A stretch of DNA of 57,473 nt from Phenylobacterium deserti (GTDB lineage: Bacteria; Pseudomonadota; Alphaproteobacteria; Caulobacterales; Caulobacteraceae): positions 1 to 57,473 of the forward strand of contig CAMCXF010000017.1 in assembly GCA_945883235.1 (NCBI GenBank), given 5' to 3'. The first letter of the stretch is position 1; each line of letters opens with the position of its first letter. Shown in pieces: positions 37,544-46,818 of this stretch. The notes beneath the pieces are model-generated. The model worked only from the letters and a program-made list of their open reading frames with translations, did not search any database and was not told the origin of the DNA. The translations under genes and the position numbers were made by a program.

Positions 37544-38505
37544 GAGCTGTCGTCCTGACCGAAACCGGACCTGAGCTGCGCGATATTCCGAAACCCGAAC
37601 CCAAGCCCGGCCAGATTTTGGTCAAGGTTCACGCCAACGCACTCAACCGCGCCGATCTGGCCATGGCGGCAGGTCATCTGCACGGCGCGCGAGGCGGTGT
37701 CGGCGCGGTGCTGGGGCTGGAATGGGCCGGTGAGATCACTGCCCTGGGTGAAGGCGTCACCGGCTTCGCGCCCGGCGACCGGGTCATGGGCAGCGGTGGT
37801 TTCGCCGACTATGTCGCCGTTCCAGTCGGACAGGTGCTGCGCATTCCAGACGCCAATCTCAGCTTCGAGGAGGCTGCCTGTTTCCCGGTGGCCCTTAGGA
37901 CCATGCACAACGCGATCCTCACCGTGGGTGCGATGCAACCGGGCGAGACGGTGCTGATCCAGGGGGCCAGCAGCGGGGTCGGCTTGCTCGGAATGCAGAT
38001 CGCCAGGGCCATGGGTGCCGGGGCCGTGATCGGGTCGTCAACCAACGCCGGCCGTCGCGCGCGGCTGGCTGAATTCGGTGCTGACCTCGCCATCGACACC
38101 CAGGATCCGGCCTGGGTGCAGGCCGTGCTGGACTTCACCGACGGCAAGGGCGTGGACCTGATCGTCGACCAGATTTCCGGTGCCCTGGTTTCCCCCAACA
38201 TGCGGGCAACCCGCATCCTCGGTCGCATCGTCAACGTCGGCCGTCTGGGGGGCATGAAAGCCGAGTTTGACGCTGACCTGCATGCTCTCCGCAGGATCAC
38301 CTACACTGGCGTCACCTTCCGAACCCGCACACCGGACGAGGTTGCCGCCATCAACACGGCCATAGTCGATGACCTCTGGCCGCTGCTCTCGGAACGCCAT
38401 TTCGCCATGCCCATCGACAGCGTCTTTGAGTTGGGAGCGTTCGAGGACGCCCTTTCCAGGATGCGGGCCAATGCACACTTCGGGAAGATCGTGCTGCGGC
38501 ACTAG
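37540..38505 (+). CDS. zinc-independent MDR oxidoreductase (quinone oxidoreductase-like)
   Basis: 321-aa medium-chain dehydrogenase. A GroES-like N-terminal part (LVKVHANALNRADLAMAAGHLHGARG, LGLEWAGEI, FAPGDRVMGSGGFADY) is followed by a nucleotide-binding domain with VLIQGASSGVGLLGMQIARAMGA (about residues 141-163). It lacks the structural-zinc Cys cluster, as quinone oxidoreductases do. NADPH is the usual cofactor of this subgroup. It starts at an ATGA overlap with the CMD-like gene, so both probably act on one metabolite. Confidence 0.92.
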   Translation: MRAVVLTETGPELRDIPKPEPKPGQILVKVHANALNRADLAMAAGHLHGARGGVGAVLGLEWAGEITALGEGVTGFAPGDRVMGSGGFADYVAVPVGQVLRIPDANLSFEEAACFPVALRTMHNAILTVGAMQPGETVLIQGASSGVGLLGMQIARAMGAGAVIGSSTNAGRRARLAEFGADLAIDTQDPAWVQAVLDFTDGKGVDLIVDQISGALVSPNMRATRILGRIVNVGRLGGMKAEFDADLHALRRITYTGVTFRTRTPDEVAAINTAIVDDLWPLLSERHFAMPIDSVFELGAFEDALSRMRANAHFGKIVLRH

Positions 38506-38650
38506 GCAGTCGTCTGCGATGTTGCACTGGTTAATGACATCGCATCACCCCTTGATTTTTGCGCTGCACAATCATAGCCTTTATGCCCCCGGTACGCTCT
38601 CGCCAGCGGCTGGACTTGGGGATCACACCTAGGGCGAACTTCGAGTCACG

Positions 38651-39124
38651 ATGGAAAAAGTTCCGATGACCGCCGAGGGCTACACGGCTCTCGACGATGA
38701 ATTGAAGCGTTTGAAGACGACCGAGCGACCGGCAGTAATCGCCGCGATCGGCGAGGCGCGTCTGCACGGCGATCTTTCCGAGAACGCCGAGTATCACGCG
38801 GCCAAGGATCGGCAGGGCTGGATCGAAGGCCAGATCGCCGAGATCGAGGACAAGATGGCCCGCGCTCAGGTCATCGACGTGTCCAAACTGTCCGGCAGCC
38901 AGATCAAGTTCGGGGCCACCGTGTCGGTGATCGATGAGGACACCGAGGAAGCCGCGCGATACCAGATCGTGGGCGAACACGAAGCCGACGTCAGGCGTGG
39001 CCGCGTCTCCATAACCTCGCCCATCGCACGCGCGATCATCGGCAAGGAGAGCGGCGACGTGGTCGAGGTGAATACCCCCGGCGGCGTGAAGGCCTACGAG
39101 ATCACCAAGGTGGAGTGGGTGTGA
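38651..39124 (+). CDS. greA: transcription elongation factor GreA
   Basis: 157-aa RNA-polymerase secondary-channel factor that rescues backtracked complexes. An N-terminal coiled coil (about 1-75) has the acidic tip with [17 protein letters not shown], where the D and E side chains stimulate transcript cleavage. The C-terminal FKBP-like domain has [35 protein letters not shown]. Start [11 protein letters not shown] is the family's usual N-terminus. carAB-greA linkage is common in related genomes; here greA is about 10 kb from carB. Confidence 0.98.
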   Translation: MEKVPMTAEGYTALDDELKRLKTTERPAVIAAIGEARLHGDLSENAEYHAAKDRQGWIEGQIAEIEDKMARAQVIDVSKLSGSQIKFGATVSVIDEDTEEAARYQIVGEHEADVRRGRVSITSPIARAIIGKESGDVVEVNTPGGVKAYEITKVEWV

Positions 39125-39134
39125 AGCCCACATC

Positions 39135-40106
39135 ATGGCTGAGACGGCGCGTCCCTTAAGGATCTGGGCCGTTTCAGACGGCCGCGCCGGCATTGAGGCC
39201 CAGGCCCTTGGACTGGCCGAGGCCGTGGCGCGGCTGCGGCCAGCGCATATCCTAACCAAACGCATCGGATGGAAGGCCGGATTGGGCCGCCTGCCCTGGT
39301 CGTGGATTCCGCCCGCGGCGCGCACAGGCGACCCTGTCGCAGCGCCCTGGCCCGATATGTGGATTGCGTCAGGCCGCGCGACCTTGCCGTTTTCGACGCG
39401 GATGCTGAGACTGGCGGCGGGCAAGACCTTTGTGGTCCAGACCCAGGACCCGCGCGCGCCGCTTAGCCGGTTTGATCTGGTGATCCCGCCAGCGCACGAC
39501 GGCCTGGTCGGGGCCAATGTGTTTCCCATCCTGGGCGCACCCAATCGGATCAGCCCGGAGCGCCTGACCCTGGAACGGGCCAAATTCTACGATGCGTTCG
39601 CCAGACTGCCGCGCCCAGTCGTCGCCGTTGTTGTGGGCGGCAAGTCCAAAGCCCACGATCTTCCCCGCCAGATGGCCACGACCATGGCCCGCCAGATCGC
39701 CGTCGCGGTCGGGGCGGCGGGCGGCTCGGTGCTGGTCAGCTTTACCCGACGAACACCGCAGGCGGCGCGGGACGTCATCACAGCAGAACTGGGGACCCTG
39801 CCCGGGATGATCTGGGACGGGACCGGAGAGAACCCCTACTTCGGCTTTCTCGCCACGGCGGATGCGATCCTGGTCACCGAGGATTCGACCAATCTGGCCA
39901 CCGATGCCGCCGCGACCGGCAAGCCCCTGTTTATCCTGGCGATGCGCGGGCACAGCGCCAAACTGGCGCGCTTTCACGAGGAGCTGCAGGCGCGCGGCAT
40001 ATCCCGACCATTTGTCGGCGACCTTGCCGCCGATAGCTACACGCCGCTGGCCGAAACCGACCGCGCCGCCCGGGAACTGTTGCGCCGTTACGACGGGTCC
40101 ACATGA
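39135..40106 (+). CDS. ELM1/GtrOC1-family putative glycosyltransferase (DUF1022)
   Basis: 323 aa, 10 bp after greA. MAETARPLRIWAVSDGRAGIEAQALGLAEAV and the mid-region QTQDPRAPLSRFDLVIPPAHD, followed by VAVVVGGKSKAHDL and EDSTNLATDAAATGKPLFIL, are features of the mitochondrial-fission ELM1 family. The family is found in plants and Alphaproteobacteria, with a GT-B-like fold. The bacterial role is unproven; a sugar-transfer function is inferred from fold. In this window it precedes the surface-glycan genes. Confidence 0.9.
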   Translation: MAETARPLRIWAVSDGRAGIEAQALGLAEAVARLRPAHILTKRIGWKAGLGRLPWSWIPPAARTGDPVAAPWPDMWIASGRATLPFSTRMLRLAAGKTFVVQTQDPRAPLSRFDLVIPPAHDGLVGANVFPILGAPNRISPERLTLERAKFYDAFARLPRPVVAVVVGGKSKAHDLPRQMATTMARQIAVAVGAAGGSVLVSFTRRTPQAARDVITAELGTLPGMIWDGTGENPYFGFLATADAILVTEDSTNLATDAAATGKPLFILAMRGHSAKLARFHEELQARGISRPFVGDLAADSYTPLAETDRAARELLRRYDGST

Positions 40107-40237
40107 ACTCCACAGCAAATACCGACTTTGCCAATGGTTTCTTGCCCGCACCGCTCCGCACGGTAACCTTAGTGAAGGATTTGTCGGTACGCTCCCGCTT
40201 AAGGGGTACAACCTGATTCGTATTTCGGAGTCGCGCA

Positions 40238-42328
40238 GTGGCGAATTTCATCTTTGAAAACATCACGGCCACGCAAGGCCTGTCATATACCGCAGCTGAC
40301 GCATTGTTCTTTACGACCCCGGGGCTTACCGCCTCACAGGTATCGATCACTTTCGTTCCGTTTACGGCGACGACGCCGGACTTCATAACTCTGACGGCAC
40401 CCAACAAGATCGTAACGTTCAACGATCCAGGAGGCTACCGCGGCGAAACCGACGCCGTGTTCTCGGACGGGTCTCTTCTCTTCGCGGGCACTACCGGCGG
40501 CGACGACCGGATAGGTACAGCGGGCCGCGACGGTCTCTATGGCGGGGAGGGCAACGACACCTTGCAGGGTGTCGATGGGAACGACGTTCTTCAAGGCAAC
40601 CAAGGCGAAGACTCGCTCAATGGTGGCACCGGCGACGACACGATCTATGGCGGTCGGGGCAACGACACCATCGATCTTGGCGGCGCATCCAATCCGGCCA
40701 TCATCCAGTTTGCGCAAGGTAACCTTGGCGACGATTCCATCACCGGCAGCGCCAGCGCCGACCTGTTACTGGGCGGCCAGGGCAACGACACGATCGTCGG
40801 TTCCGGCGGCAATGACTTCATGGTGGGCAACCTCGGCGACGACACGCTCCTGGGGTCGGCCGGCGATGACACCCTGAACGGCCAGGACGGTGCGGACAAC
40901 CTGACCGGCGGCGGCGGCAACAACAATATCGACGGCGGCGAAGGCACCGACACGATCGTCACCACCACGGGCAACGACACTATCGTCGGCGGCGGCGGAG
41001 ACGACACGGTCAACGCCGGCGGCGGCAATGACACCATCACCGGCGGCACGGGAGCCGACAGCCTGACCGGCGGCGACGGAGCCAATGTTATTGAAGGCGG
41101 CTCCGACAACGATTCCGTCAGCAGCGGCGTTGACGGCGACGTCATCTCGCTCAGCGATGGCAATGACACCCTGGTTGATACCGGCGGTGCCAACACGATC
41201 ACCGCTGGCGCGGGCGCCGACAACGTGATTACGACAGCCGGCGACGACAATATCTCGCTGGGCGAAGGCGACGACACCCTGACCGATGCGGGAGGAACGA
41301 ACGCCATTGACGGCGGCAACGGCGCCAATCTGATCACTGCCGGCGGCGGCGGCTCGGTCATCACGGGCACTGGCACAGACACGATCACCGGCCTGACGGC
41401 GGCGACCAGTATCAGCAGCGGCGGCGGCGCGGACAGCGTGAGCACCGGCGCGGAGAATGACTTTATAACGGCAGGCGACGGTGCCGACACCGTCGACGCG
41501 GGTGGCGGCAACAACAATATCAGCGGTGGTCTGGGTGCCGACAGCCTGACCTCCGGGACCGGCAACGACACGATCGACGGGGGCGACGGTGCCAATGTCA
41601 TCGCTGGCGGCGACGGCAACAACAGCGTGACGTCCGGGATCGACAACGACACAATCACCACGACCGCCGGAAACGACACGATCTCGACCGGCGCCGGTGC
41701 CGACAGCGTCACAAGTGGCGCGGGTCTCGACTTCATCAACACCGGCGCGGGCGCGGACTCGATTGTCTACACCGGGCGCGGAGCCATCACCGCAGGCGAC
41801 GACAACGACACCGTCAACGGCTCGACCAGTACGATGGGTTCCATTGTCGACGCCGGGAACGGCAATGACGCGATCTCGTCCGGCACGGGTTCTGACACCC
41901 TGATGGGCGGTTCCGGCAATGACACCATCGACGGCAGCGCCGGCGATGACAACATCACCGGCGGCACGGGAGCCGACAGCCTGACCAGCGGCGCAGGAGC
42001 CGACACTTTCATCTTTGGTAATTCAGACACGGGCATCACCCAAGCGACCGGCGATACCGTGACAGACTTCACCGCGGGCGACTTCTTCGACTTCGCACAG
42101 GTCGCGGGAACAGTCGCCAACTATACCGAGGCGGCAGCCGCCGACTTTGCGGCCGCTCTGACTGCCGCCAACCTGGCCATGGACGGGGTGGTGCTCTATG
42201 CCGCCTACGATATCGGTGCCGACGTAGTGGTGTTTGCAGACATCAACGGCGATGGCACGGCGGATCAGGTGATCACGCTCAGTACGGTGGCCGACCTGAC
42301 GACCATCGGCTTCGGCAACTTCATCTAG
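40238..42328 (+). CDS. large secreted RTX (calcium-binding) repeat protein
   Basis: 696 aa, starting at GTG 40238 with CGGAG eight bases before it. There is no Sec signal. An ~85-residue N-terminal domain (MANFIFENITATQGLSYTAADALFF...) is followed by a long array of hemolysin-type nonapeptides GGxGxDxxx (GGEGNDTL, GGTGDDTI, GGRGNDTI and degenerate NDTI/ADSL forms, about 90-610) that bind calcium in a beta-roll. The last ~90 residues (DTVTDFTAGDFFDFAQVAG ... VVFADINGDGTADQVITLSTVADLTTIGFGNFI) look like the type I secretion tail of RTX and S-layer proteins. A partly duplicated segment recurs (GGTGADSLTGGDGANVIEGG and GGLGADSLTSG...GGDGANVIAGG). Likely a surface or matrix protein; the matching secretion genes are not in this window. 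Confidence 0.92.
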   Translation: MANFIFENITATQGLSYTAADALFFTTPGLTASQVSITFVPFTATTPDFITLTAPNKIVTFNDPGGYRGETDAVFSDGSLLFAGTTGGDDRIGTAGRDGLYGGEGNDTLQGVDGNDVLQGNQGEDSLNGGTGDDTIYGGRGNDTIDLGGASNPAIIQFAQGNLGDDSITGSASADLLLGGQGNDTIVGSGGNDFMVGNLGDDTLLGSAGDDTLNGQDGADNLTGGGGNNNIDGGEGTDTIVTTTGNDTIVGGGGDDTVNAGGGNDTITGGTGADSLTGGDGANVIEGGSDNDSVSSGVDGDVISLSDGNDTLVDTGGANTITAGAGADNVITTAGDDNISLGEGDDTLTDAGGTNAIDGGNGANLITAGGGGSVITGTGTDTITGLTAATSISSGGGADSVSTGAENDFITAGDGADTVDAGGGNNNISGGLGADSLTSGTGNDTIDGGDGANVIAGGDGNNSVTSGIDNDTITTTAGNDTISTGAGADSVTSGAGLDFINTGAGADSIVYTGRGAITAGDDNDTVNGSTSTMGSIVDAGNGNDAISSGTGSDTLMGGSGNDTIDGSAGDDNITGGTGADSLTSGAGADTFIFGNSDTGITQATGDTVTDFTAGDFFDFAQVAGTVANYTEAAAADFAAALTAANLAMDGVVLYAAYDIGADVVVFADINGDGTADQVITLSTVADLTTIGFGNFI

Positions 42329-42353
42329 TCCAGCCTGGAATTCCACAGCGTCC

Positions 42354-42385
42354 AGGGCCGTCCTTCGGGGCGGCCCTTTGCTTTT
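42354..42385 (+). terminator. Rho-independent terminator after RTX gene
   Basis: AGGGCCG (42354-42360), loop TCCTTCGGGG, CGGCCCT (42371-42377) and TTGCTTTT lie 26 bp after the RTX stop and before the pseF-like gene. This indicates that the RTX gene is transcribed as its own unit. Confidence 0.85.
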
Positions 42386-42413
42386 GGGGCGCATCGGCTC
42401 ATTCAAGGACACG

Positions 42414-43133
42414 ATGATCCTTGGCATTCTCCAGGCCCGAATGAGTTCCACCCGGCTGCCGGGCAAGGTGCTGATGCCTTTGGCCGGCGTGCCCATGGTG
42501 CTGCGTCAGATCGAGCGGCTGCGACGGGCCCGGCAAATGGACAGGCTGGTGGTCGCTACCAGTACCGAGACCTCGGACGATCCGCTGGTTACGGCACTCC
42601 GGGCGGCCGATGTCGCGGTCTATCGCGGCCCGCTGGACAATGTGCTGGCCCGCTTTATCGGTGCACTGGACGCAAATCCAGCCGATCATGTGGTCCGCCT
42701 GACCGCCGATTGCCCGCTGGCGGATCCCGATGTCCTGGACGCCGCTGTCGCGCTACATATTGATCAGAGCGCAGCCTACACCTCGAACACGCCCGAGAGC
42801 TTCGCCTTTCCCAAGGGGCTGGACGTCGAGGTGATCTCCGCGTCTGCGCTTCGCCAGGCCGCAGCTGAAGCGTCCAGCCCCGAGGACTTCGAGCATGTCA
42901 CCTGGGGCATCTGGACCCATCCTGAACGCTGGAAGATCGCCTGGCTGAAGAGCCCCAAAGCCGACGACGGCGATATCCGCTGGACGGTGGACACACCTGA
43001 CGACTACGCCTTTGTCGCGGCTGTCTATGACGCACTTTATATCACCCGGTCTGACTTCTCGATATCCGACATTCGGGCTCTTGTGTACGCCCGCCCTGAT
43101 CTCGCCCGTTTCGGAGGCCATCGCAGGATATGA
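42414..43133 (+). CDS. pseF: SpsF/PseF-type nucleotidyltransferase
   Basis: 239 aa, starting at ATG 42414 with CAAGGACACG before it. MILGILQARMSSTRLPGKVLMPLAGVPMVLRQIERLRRA is the signature of the SpsF/KdsB-type cytidylyltransferase fold. LTADCPLADPDVLD and ALYITRSDFS are further matches. In pseudaminic-acid routes PseF activates the sugar as CMP-pseudaminic acid. The broader name would be glycosyltransferase/cytidylyltransferase SpsF, and the Pse role rests on pseG and pseI next to it. The stop overlaps the pseG start by 4 bp. Confidence 0.85.
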   Translation: MILGILQARMSSTRLPGKVLMPLAGVPMVLRQIERLRRARQMDRLVVATSTETSDDPLVTALRAADVAVYRGPLDNVLARFIGALDANPADHVVRLTADCPLADPDVLDAAVALHIDQSAAYTSNTPESFAFPKGLDVEVISASALRQAAAEASSPEDFEHVTWGIWTHPERWKIAWLKSPKADDGDIRWTVDTPDDYAFVAAVYDALYITRSDFSISDIRALVYARPDLARFGGHRRI

Positions 43134-44146
43134 CCGGACCCAGGATCCTGTTCGTGGTCGATGCGGGGCCGTCCGTGGGCGGGGGGCACGTCATGCGGTC
43201 GCTGACCCTGGCGCGTACACTTGAAGCCCAGGGTGCCAGCTATGCCTTTGCTGGTCCCAGGGCGGTGGGCGAGCTGCTGGATACCTTCGCGCCCGAAACC
43301 CGGCGGGTTGCGCCCGAGGACCTGGCGACCGCCGCTGGGCGCGAGCCATTTGATGCCCTGGTCTTCGATCACTATGGCCTGGCCGAGACGGATCACCGGG
43401 CCATGGCGCAGGGCCGCCCGGTGCTGGTGGTCGACGACCTGGCCGACAGGCCACTTGGCGCCGATATCGTCGTGGACGCTGGTCCGGAGCGTAAGGCCGA
43501 GGACTACCTGAGTCTGGCCCCGGAGACCGCGCGGCTGCTGCTGGGCCCGAACTTCGCCGCTGTGCGTCCCGAGTTCGAGGCCCTCCGCGCCCCGGCGCTG
43601 GCCTGGCGCGGCGAGCCGGTGCAGCGGGTGTTGATCGCCATGGGCTTGACCGATCTGGACGGGATCACCGCCCGCATTGTCGAGCGCGTGCGCCCAAGGC
43701 TGCACGACACCGGTATCGACGTTGTGCTCGGTGCCGCCGCGCCCAGCCTGCTCGGTCTATCCAAGGTGGCCCGGCGCGATCAGCGCCTGATGCTGCACGT
43801 AGACACCCAGCATATGGCCCGATTGACCGCAGAGGCCGACATCGGCATTGGCGCGCCGGGGTCCTCCACCTGGGAGCGATGCGTGCTGGGCCTGCCGTCG
43901 ATCCTGGTCGTCCTGGCCGACAATCAGCGCCCGGCGGCTCGCGCCATGGCCGAACTTGGTGCAGCGCTGGTTGTTGATATCGCCGCCGCCGACTTTGAAA
44001 CGGCGTTCGACCGGGCCCTGATGAAGTTGTTGCGGGACACAGAGGCTCGTCGGGACCTGGCCGCGCGCAGCGCCGCGGTTTGCGACGGCCTGGGTGCCGG
44101 TCGCACAGCCGAGACCTTTCTCCGGCTGATCGCGGCGCGCGTTTAG
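43130..44146 (+). CDS. pseG: UDP-2,4-diacetamido-2,4,6-trideoxy-beta-L-altropyranose hydrolase PseG
   Basis: Removes UDP from the altropyranose intermediate to free 6-deoxy-AltdiNAc for PseI. 338 aa, metal-independent GT-B-like fold: RILFVVDAGPSVGGGHVMRSLTLARTL near the N-terminus with the catalytic-His GGGHVMR segment, LVFDHYGL and VLVVDDLADRPL, VLIAMGLTDLDG, and DIGIGAPGSSTWERCVLGLPSILVVLADNQ. Length and motifs are normal. Coupled to pseF by an ATGA overlap; PseB, PseC and PseH are not in the window. Confidence 0.92.
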   Translation: MTGPRILFVVDAGPSVGGGHVMRSLTLARTLEAQGASYAFAGPRAVGELLDTFAPETRRVAPEDLATAAGREPFDALVFDHYGLAETDHRAMAQGRPVLVVDDLADRPLGADIVVDAGPERKAEDYLSLAPETARLLLGPNFAAVRPEFEALRAPALAWRGEPVQRVLIAMGLTDLDGITARIVERVRPRLHDTGIDVVLGAAAPSLLGLSKVARRDQRLMLHVDTQHMARLTAEADIGIGAPGSSTWERCVLGLPSILVVLADNQRPAARAMAELGAALVVDIAAADFETAFDRALMKLLRDTEARRDLAARSAAVCDGLGAGRTAETFLRLIAARV

Positions 44147-44216
44147 CGTTCGCGCGATTGCGGCTTCCGGCACGAGGTTAACCGGGTGTTCGTTTCCGCG
44201 GTCCATTCAAGGACCC

Positions 44217-44861
44217 ATGCGCAAGCTCCAGGAGATTCGTGGCCTGAAGTATCCGGACGAATTCGTCGTCCGGCACTTCTTCAAGCGTGGCCTCAGCGAA
44301 CGCACGGGCCGGGTGCTGGAGCTCGGCTCCGGCACTGGCAACAACCTGTCGCTCTACTTGACCTGGGGCTGGGACTGCATCGGGGTCGACTATGACGACC
44401 AGGCGTTGGCCGACGCCCGGTTCAACCTGGGTGACAGTCCGAGGCTGCTACAGGCTGACCTGGCCAAAGGCCTGCCAGATCTACAGGGACCGTTCGACGC
44501 CCTGATAATCCCAAATATGCTCTGCTACCTGAGCGCTGCGCAGGCGAGGTCCCGACTCACCGAGTTGCGGCCCCATCTGGCACCGGGGTGCGAGGTTTTT
44601 GTCCGCACCCGACTGACGGATGACTATCGCTATGGCCGGGGCACGGAGGTGGAACCCGACGGTTTCCGGCTGGCGACCCCGGAGACAGGCGAAGAGGGTC
44701 TGTTTAATCTGTTCTATACACCCGCTGGCCTGGTGGAGCTTTTGTCCCGCACGCTGGCGCTGACCGAGCGCACCGAGCTAGCTGTACGTTTTGACAACGT
44801 CCAGGCCGGGCGCCGGGTCCCTGGCAACAGCGACCTCGTTGTCTGGGGTCGTCTGGGATGA
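44217..44861 (+). CDS. class I SAM-dependent methyltransferase
   Basis: 214 aa with SAM motif I VLELGSGTGNNLSLYLTWGWDCIGVDYDD (about residues 33-61) and a following GDSPRLLQADLAKGLPDLQG. ATG 44217 has AAGGACCC upstream. The N-terminus MRKLQEIRGLKYPDEFVVRHFFK and the DALIIPNMLCYLSAAQARSRL segment indicate a cytoplasmic small-molecule or sugar methyltransferase. It is the first gene of a three-gene coupled chain; O- or N-methylation of a nonulosonic acid or of its carrier is inferred. Confidence 0.9.
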   Translation: MRKLQEIRGLKYPDEFVVRHFFKRGLSERTGRVLELGSGTGNNLSLYLTWGWDCIGVDYDDQALADARFNLGDSPRLLQADLAKGLPDLQGPFDALIIPNMLCYLSAAQARSRLTELRPHLAPGCEVFVRTRLTDDYRYGRGTEVEPDGFRLATPETGEEGLFNLFYTPAGLVELLSRTLALTERTELAVRFDNVQAGRRVPGNSDLVVWGRLG

Positions 44862-46105
44862 ACCGCGTCAAGATCGTCGGCGGCGGGCTCACCGGCATTC
44901 TGGCAGCATTCCAGGCCCATCGCCTGGGTGCGCGCGACATTCAACTCTTTGAGCGGTTTGACCGCCTGGGTGGCGTCGCCCTGCCCGACGAGCGGCATGG
45001 GCTCGAACTCCGCGAAGGCTGTATTTATTTCGGGCCGAAGGGCGACCCGATCCGCGAGTTGCTGGAGACTTACGGACCGACCTTCGAGGATTTTGACAAC
45101 CGCTTCGGGTCTGTCAGCCCACGCACAGACGGTGACCCGCGCTACATTGAGGATTTTGGCGGTCCCGCCCTGGCGTGTCGGGGGATCGGGCTTTCCCGGC
45201 CGACGGGATCCAGCCTCGCAGATCGGCTGGCGGCCTATCCGCCGGAACTCCGCACTCCCCTCGTTCAATACGCACGCTGGCACCTGGGTCACGACCTTAA
45301 GGACGTCCACGAAAGCGCAGCCATTCCGATGGCGATCAACCGGGTGTTCCCGCTGGGGTCGAACGTGGCAGATCTGGCCGAAATCAAGCGTCACGATCCG
45401 TTGGCCGACGAGCTCTATGCCATCCCCCGCGCGCTGTGGGGCCGCACTCAAAACCTGACCGCCAGCCTGCCAACGGGCGGGTTTCCTGCCCTGCTCAAGC
45501 GATGTCGCCTGGCGCTGGAAGCGATCGGCGTGACGATCCGCGATGAGAGCCTGGTATCCCCGCGTCAGGCTCTGGCCGAGCATTCGGCCGGTGAAATTCT
45601 GGTCTGGGCCGCAAACCCGACGCCACTGTTCAAGGCGGCGGGACTTTCAACGCCGAAGCTGCTGCCCAAGAGCTTTGCGACCTATGTATTTACCGCCAAC
45701 TGGACCGGGCCGCGTCCCTTCTACGTCCAGAATTTCACGGCGTCGGGGGCCTGCTTCCGGGTCTATATCTACGAGAGCGCGGGCCAGACGCTGCTGACAG
45801 CAGAGTGCGTCGCCGAAGCGTCGGCCTCGGATCTACGCCGCGAAATCCACAGCCTCTTGCAGGGCTTCGACGGCAAACTGGCGCTGGGCGACCAGATCGC
45901 TTCGGCCATCAAACCGCGCTGGATCTATCATTCCGTCGCCGCCATGCAGGGGCTGACAGACCTGCGTGCCGCCCTGTTCGCCCGTATGGGACCGGCCTTT
46001 GTGGCCGGAGCCTGGGAGCCCTACGCCAAAGCCGAGAAATTCGCTGAAGTCAACACGGCCCTGGCCACCGCCCTGGGGGGCGAAGCGAAGGCCGCCGCCG
46101 CATGA
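44858..46105 (+). CDS. FAD/NAD(P)-binding amine-oxidoreductase-like protein
   Basis: 415 aa, with a dinucleotide fold VKIVGGGLTGILAAFQAHRLGARDIQLFERFDRLGG at the N-terminus (GxGxxG then acidic E at the end of beta-2), and LLTAECVAEASASDL and a final FVAGAWEPYAKAEK near the C-terminus. It resembles protoporphyrinogen-oxidase/UDP-galactopyranose-mutase-type flavoproteins. No substrate can be named. ATGA overlaps with both neighbours indicate a translational unit with the methyltransferase and WbqC. The FAD-protein/WbqC pairing in a nonulosonic-acid cluster is unusual and may define a modification step. Confidence 0.87.
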   Translation: MNRVKIVGGGLTGILAAFQAHRLGARDIQLFERFDRLGGVALPDERHGLELREGCIYFGPKGDPIRELLETYGPTFEDFDNRFGSVSPRTDGDPRYIEDFGGPALACRGIGLSRPTGSSLADRLAAYPPELRTPLVQYARWHLGHDLKDVHESAAIPMAINRVFPLGSNVADLAEIKRHDPLADELYAIPRALWGRTQNLTASLPTGGFPALLKRCRLALEAIGVTIRDESLVSPRQALAEHSAGEILVWAANPTPLFKAAGLSTPKLLPKSFATYVFTANWTGPRPFYVQNFTASGACFRVYIYESAGQTLLTAECVAEASASDLRREIHSLLQGFDGKLALGDQIASAIKPRWIYHSVAAMQGLTDLRAALFARMGPAFVAGAWEPYAKAEKFAEVNTALATALGGEAKAAAA

Positions 46106-46818
46106 CCCGGACGGCGGCGATCATGCAGCCGACCTACCTGCCCTACCTCGGCTACTTCCATCTGATCGCCCAGGCTGACGTCTTCGTCTTTCTGGACGAC
46201 GTACAGTTCGCGCGGCGGTCCTGGCAGCAGCGCAACCGCATCTGGGGTGCCGGCGGCGAGGTCATGCTGAGCGTGCCGGTGCAGAAGGCGGATCGGGACG
46301 CCGCGATCTCGACCATCGAAACTGCCGAGACCGAACGCTGGCGGGAAAAGCATCTGAACGCGATCCGTCACGCCTATGCCAGGCGGCCCTTCTTCGCCGA
46401 GACCATGGCCTTCCTCGAAGACCAGCTTGGCACGCCAACCCCACGGCTCGCCGACCTCAACAGCAATCTGATCACCATCGCCGCCAAGAGGCTGGGGCTG
46501 ACGACGGAATTTGTGCAGGCCTCCGCGCTGGCTGCGTCGGGAGAGCGCTCCCACCACCTGCTGGCGATCTGCCAGGCGGTGGGCGCCAGTGACTACCTCT
46601 CGCCTATGGGATCGCGGGACTACATGGTCGAGGACGGCGTGTTCGCCCAGGCCAACTTCCCCGTCCGCTTTCAGGGATTTGTCGAAATCCCCTATGATCA
46701 GGGCCACGAACCCTTCACCCCCTTCATGGCCTTCACCGACGCGGTGATGAACCTGGGCTGGGAAGGGACGCGGGACCTGATCGCCCGAATGAGCCTGAAG
46801 GCGTCAGGCGGCGACTGA
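46102..46818 (+). CDS. WbqC-family protein
   Basis: 238 aa. AAIMQPTYLPYLGYFHLIAQADVFVFLDDVQFARRSWQQRNRI at the start is the classic WbqC-family pattern. WREKHLNAIRHAYARRPFF and LSPMGSRDYMVEDGVF follow. WbqC-family proteins occur in O-antigen and other glycan clusters and are predicted to modify sugars or fatty-acyl groups, with few characterised. The gene overlaps the preceding one by 4 bp and ends with a 15-bp tail-to-tail overlap with the monooxygenase gene. Confidence 0.93.
   Translation: MTRTAAIMQPTYLPYLGYFHLIAQADVFVFLDDVQFARRSWQQRNRIWGAGGEVMLSVPVQKADRDAAISTIETAETERWREKHLNAIRHAYARRPFFAETMAFLEDQLGTPTPRLADLNSNLITIAAKRLGLTTEFVQASALAASGERSHHLLAICQAVGASDYLSPMGSRDYMVEDGVFAQANFPVRFQGFVEIPYDQGHEPFTPFMAFTDAVMNLGWEGTRDLIARMSLKASGGD

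Noticed and set aside
40645..41742. 365-aa minus-strand frame rich in Pro, Ser and Val
   Set aside because: Exact mirror of the GGNDTI-type repeat codons of the RTX gene; an artefact of the repeat.
40500..42000. Short DNA repeats that might suggest a CRISPR array or tandem satellite
   Set aside because: The periodicity is that of 9-residue RTX codons inside one long reading frame; repeats are degenerate and no unique spacers are present.
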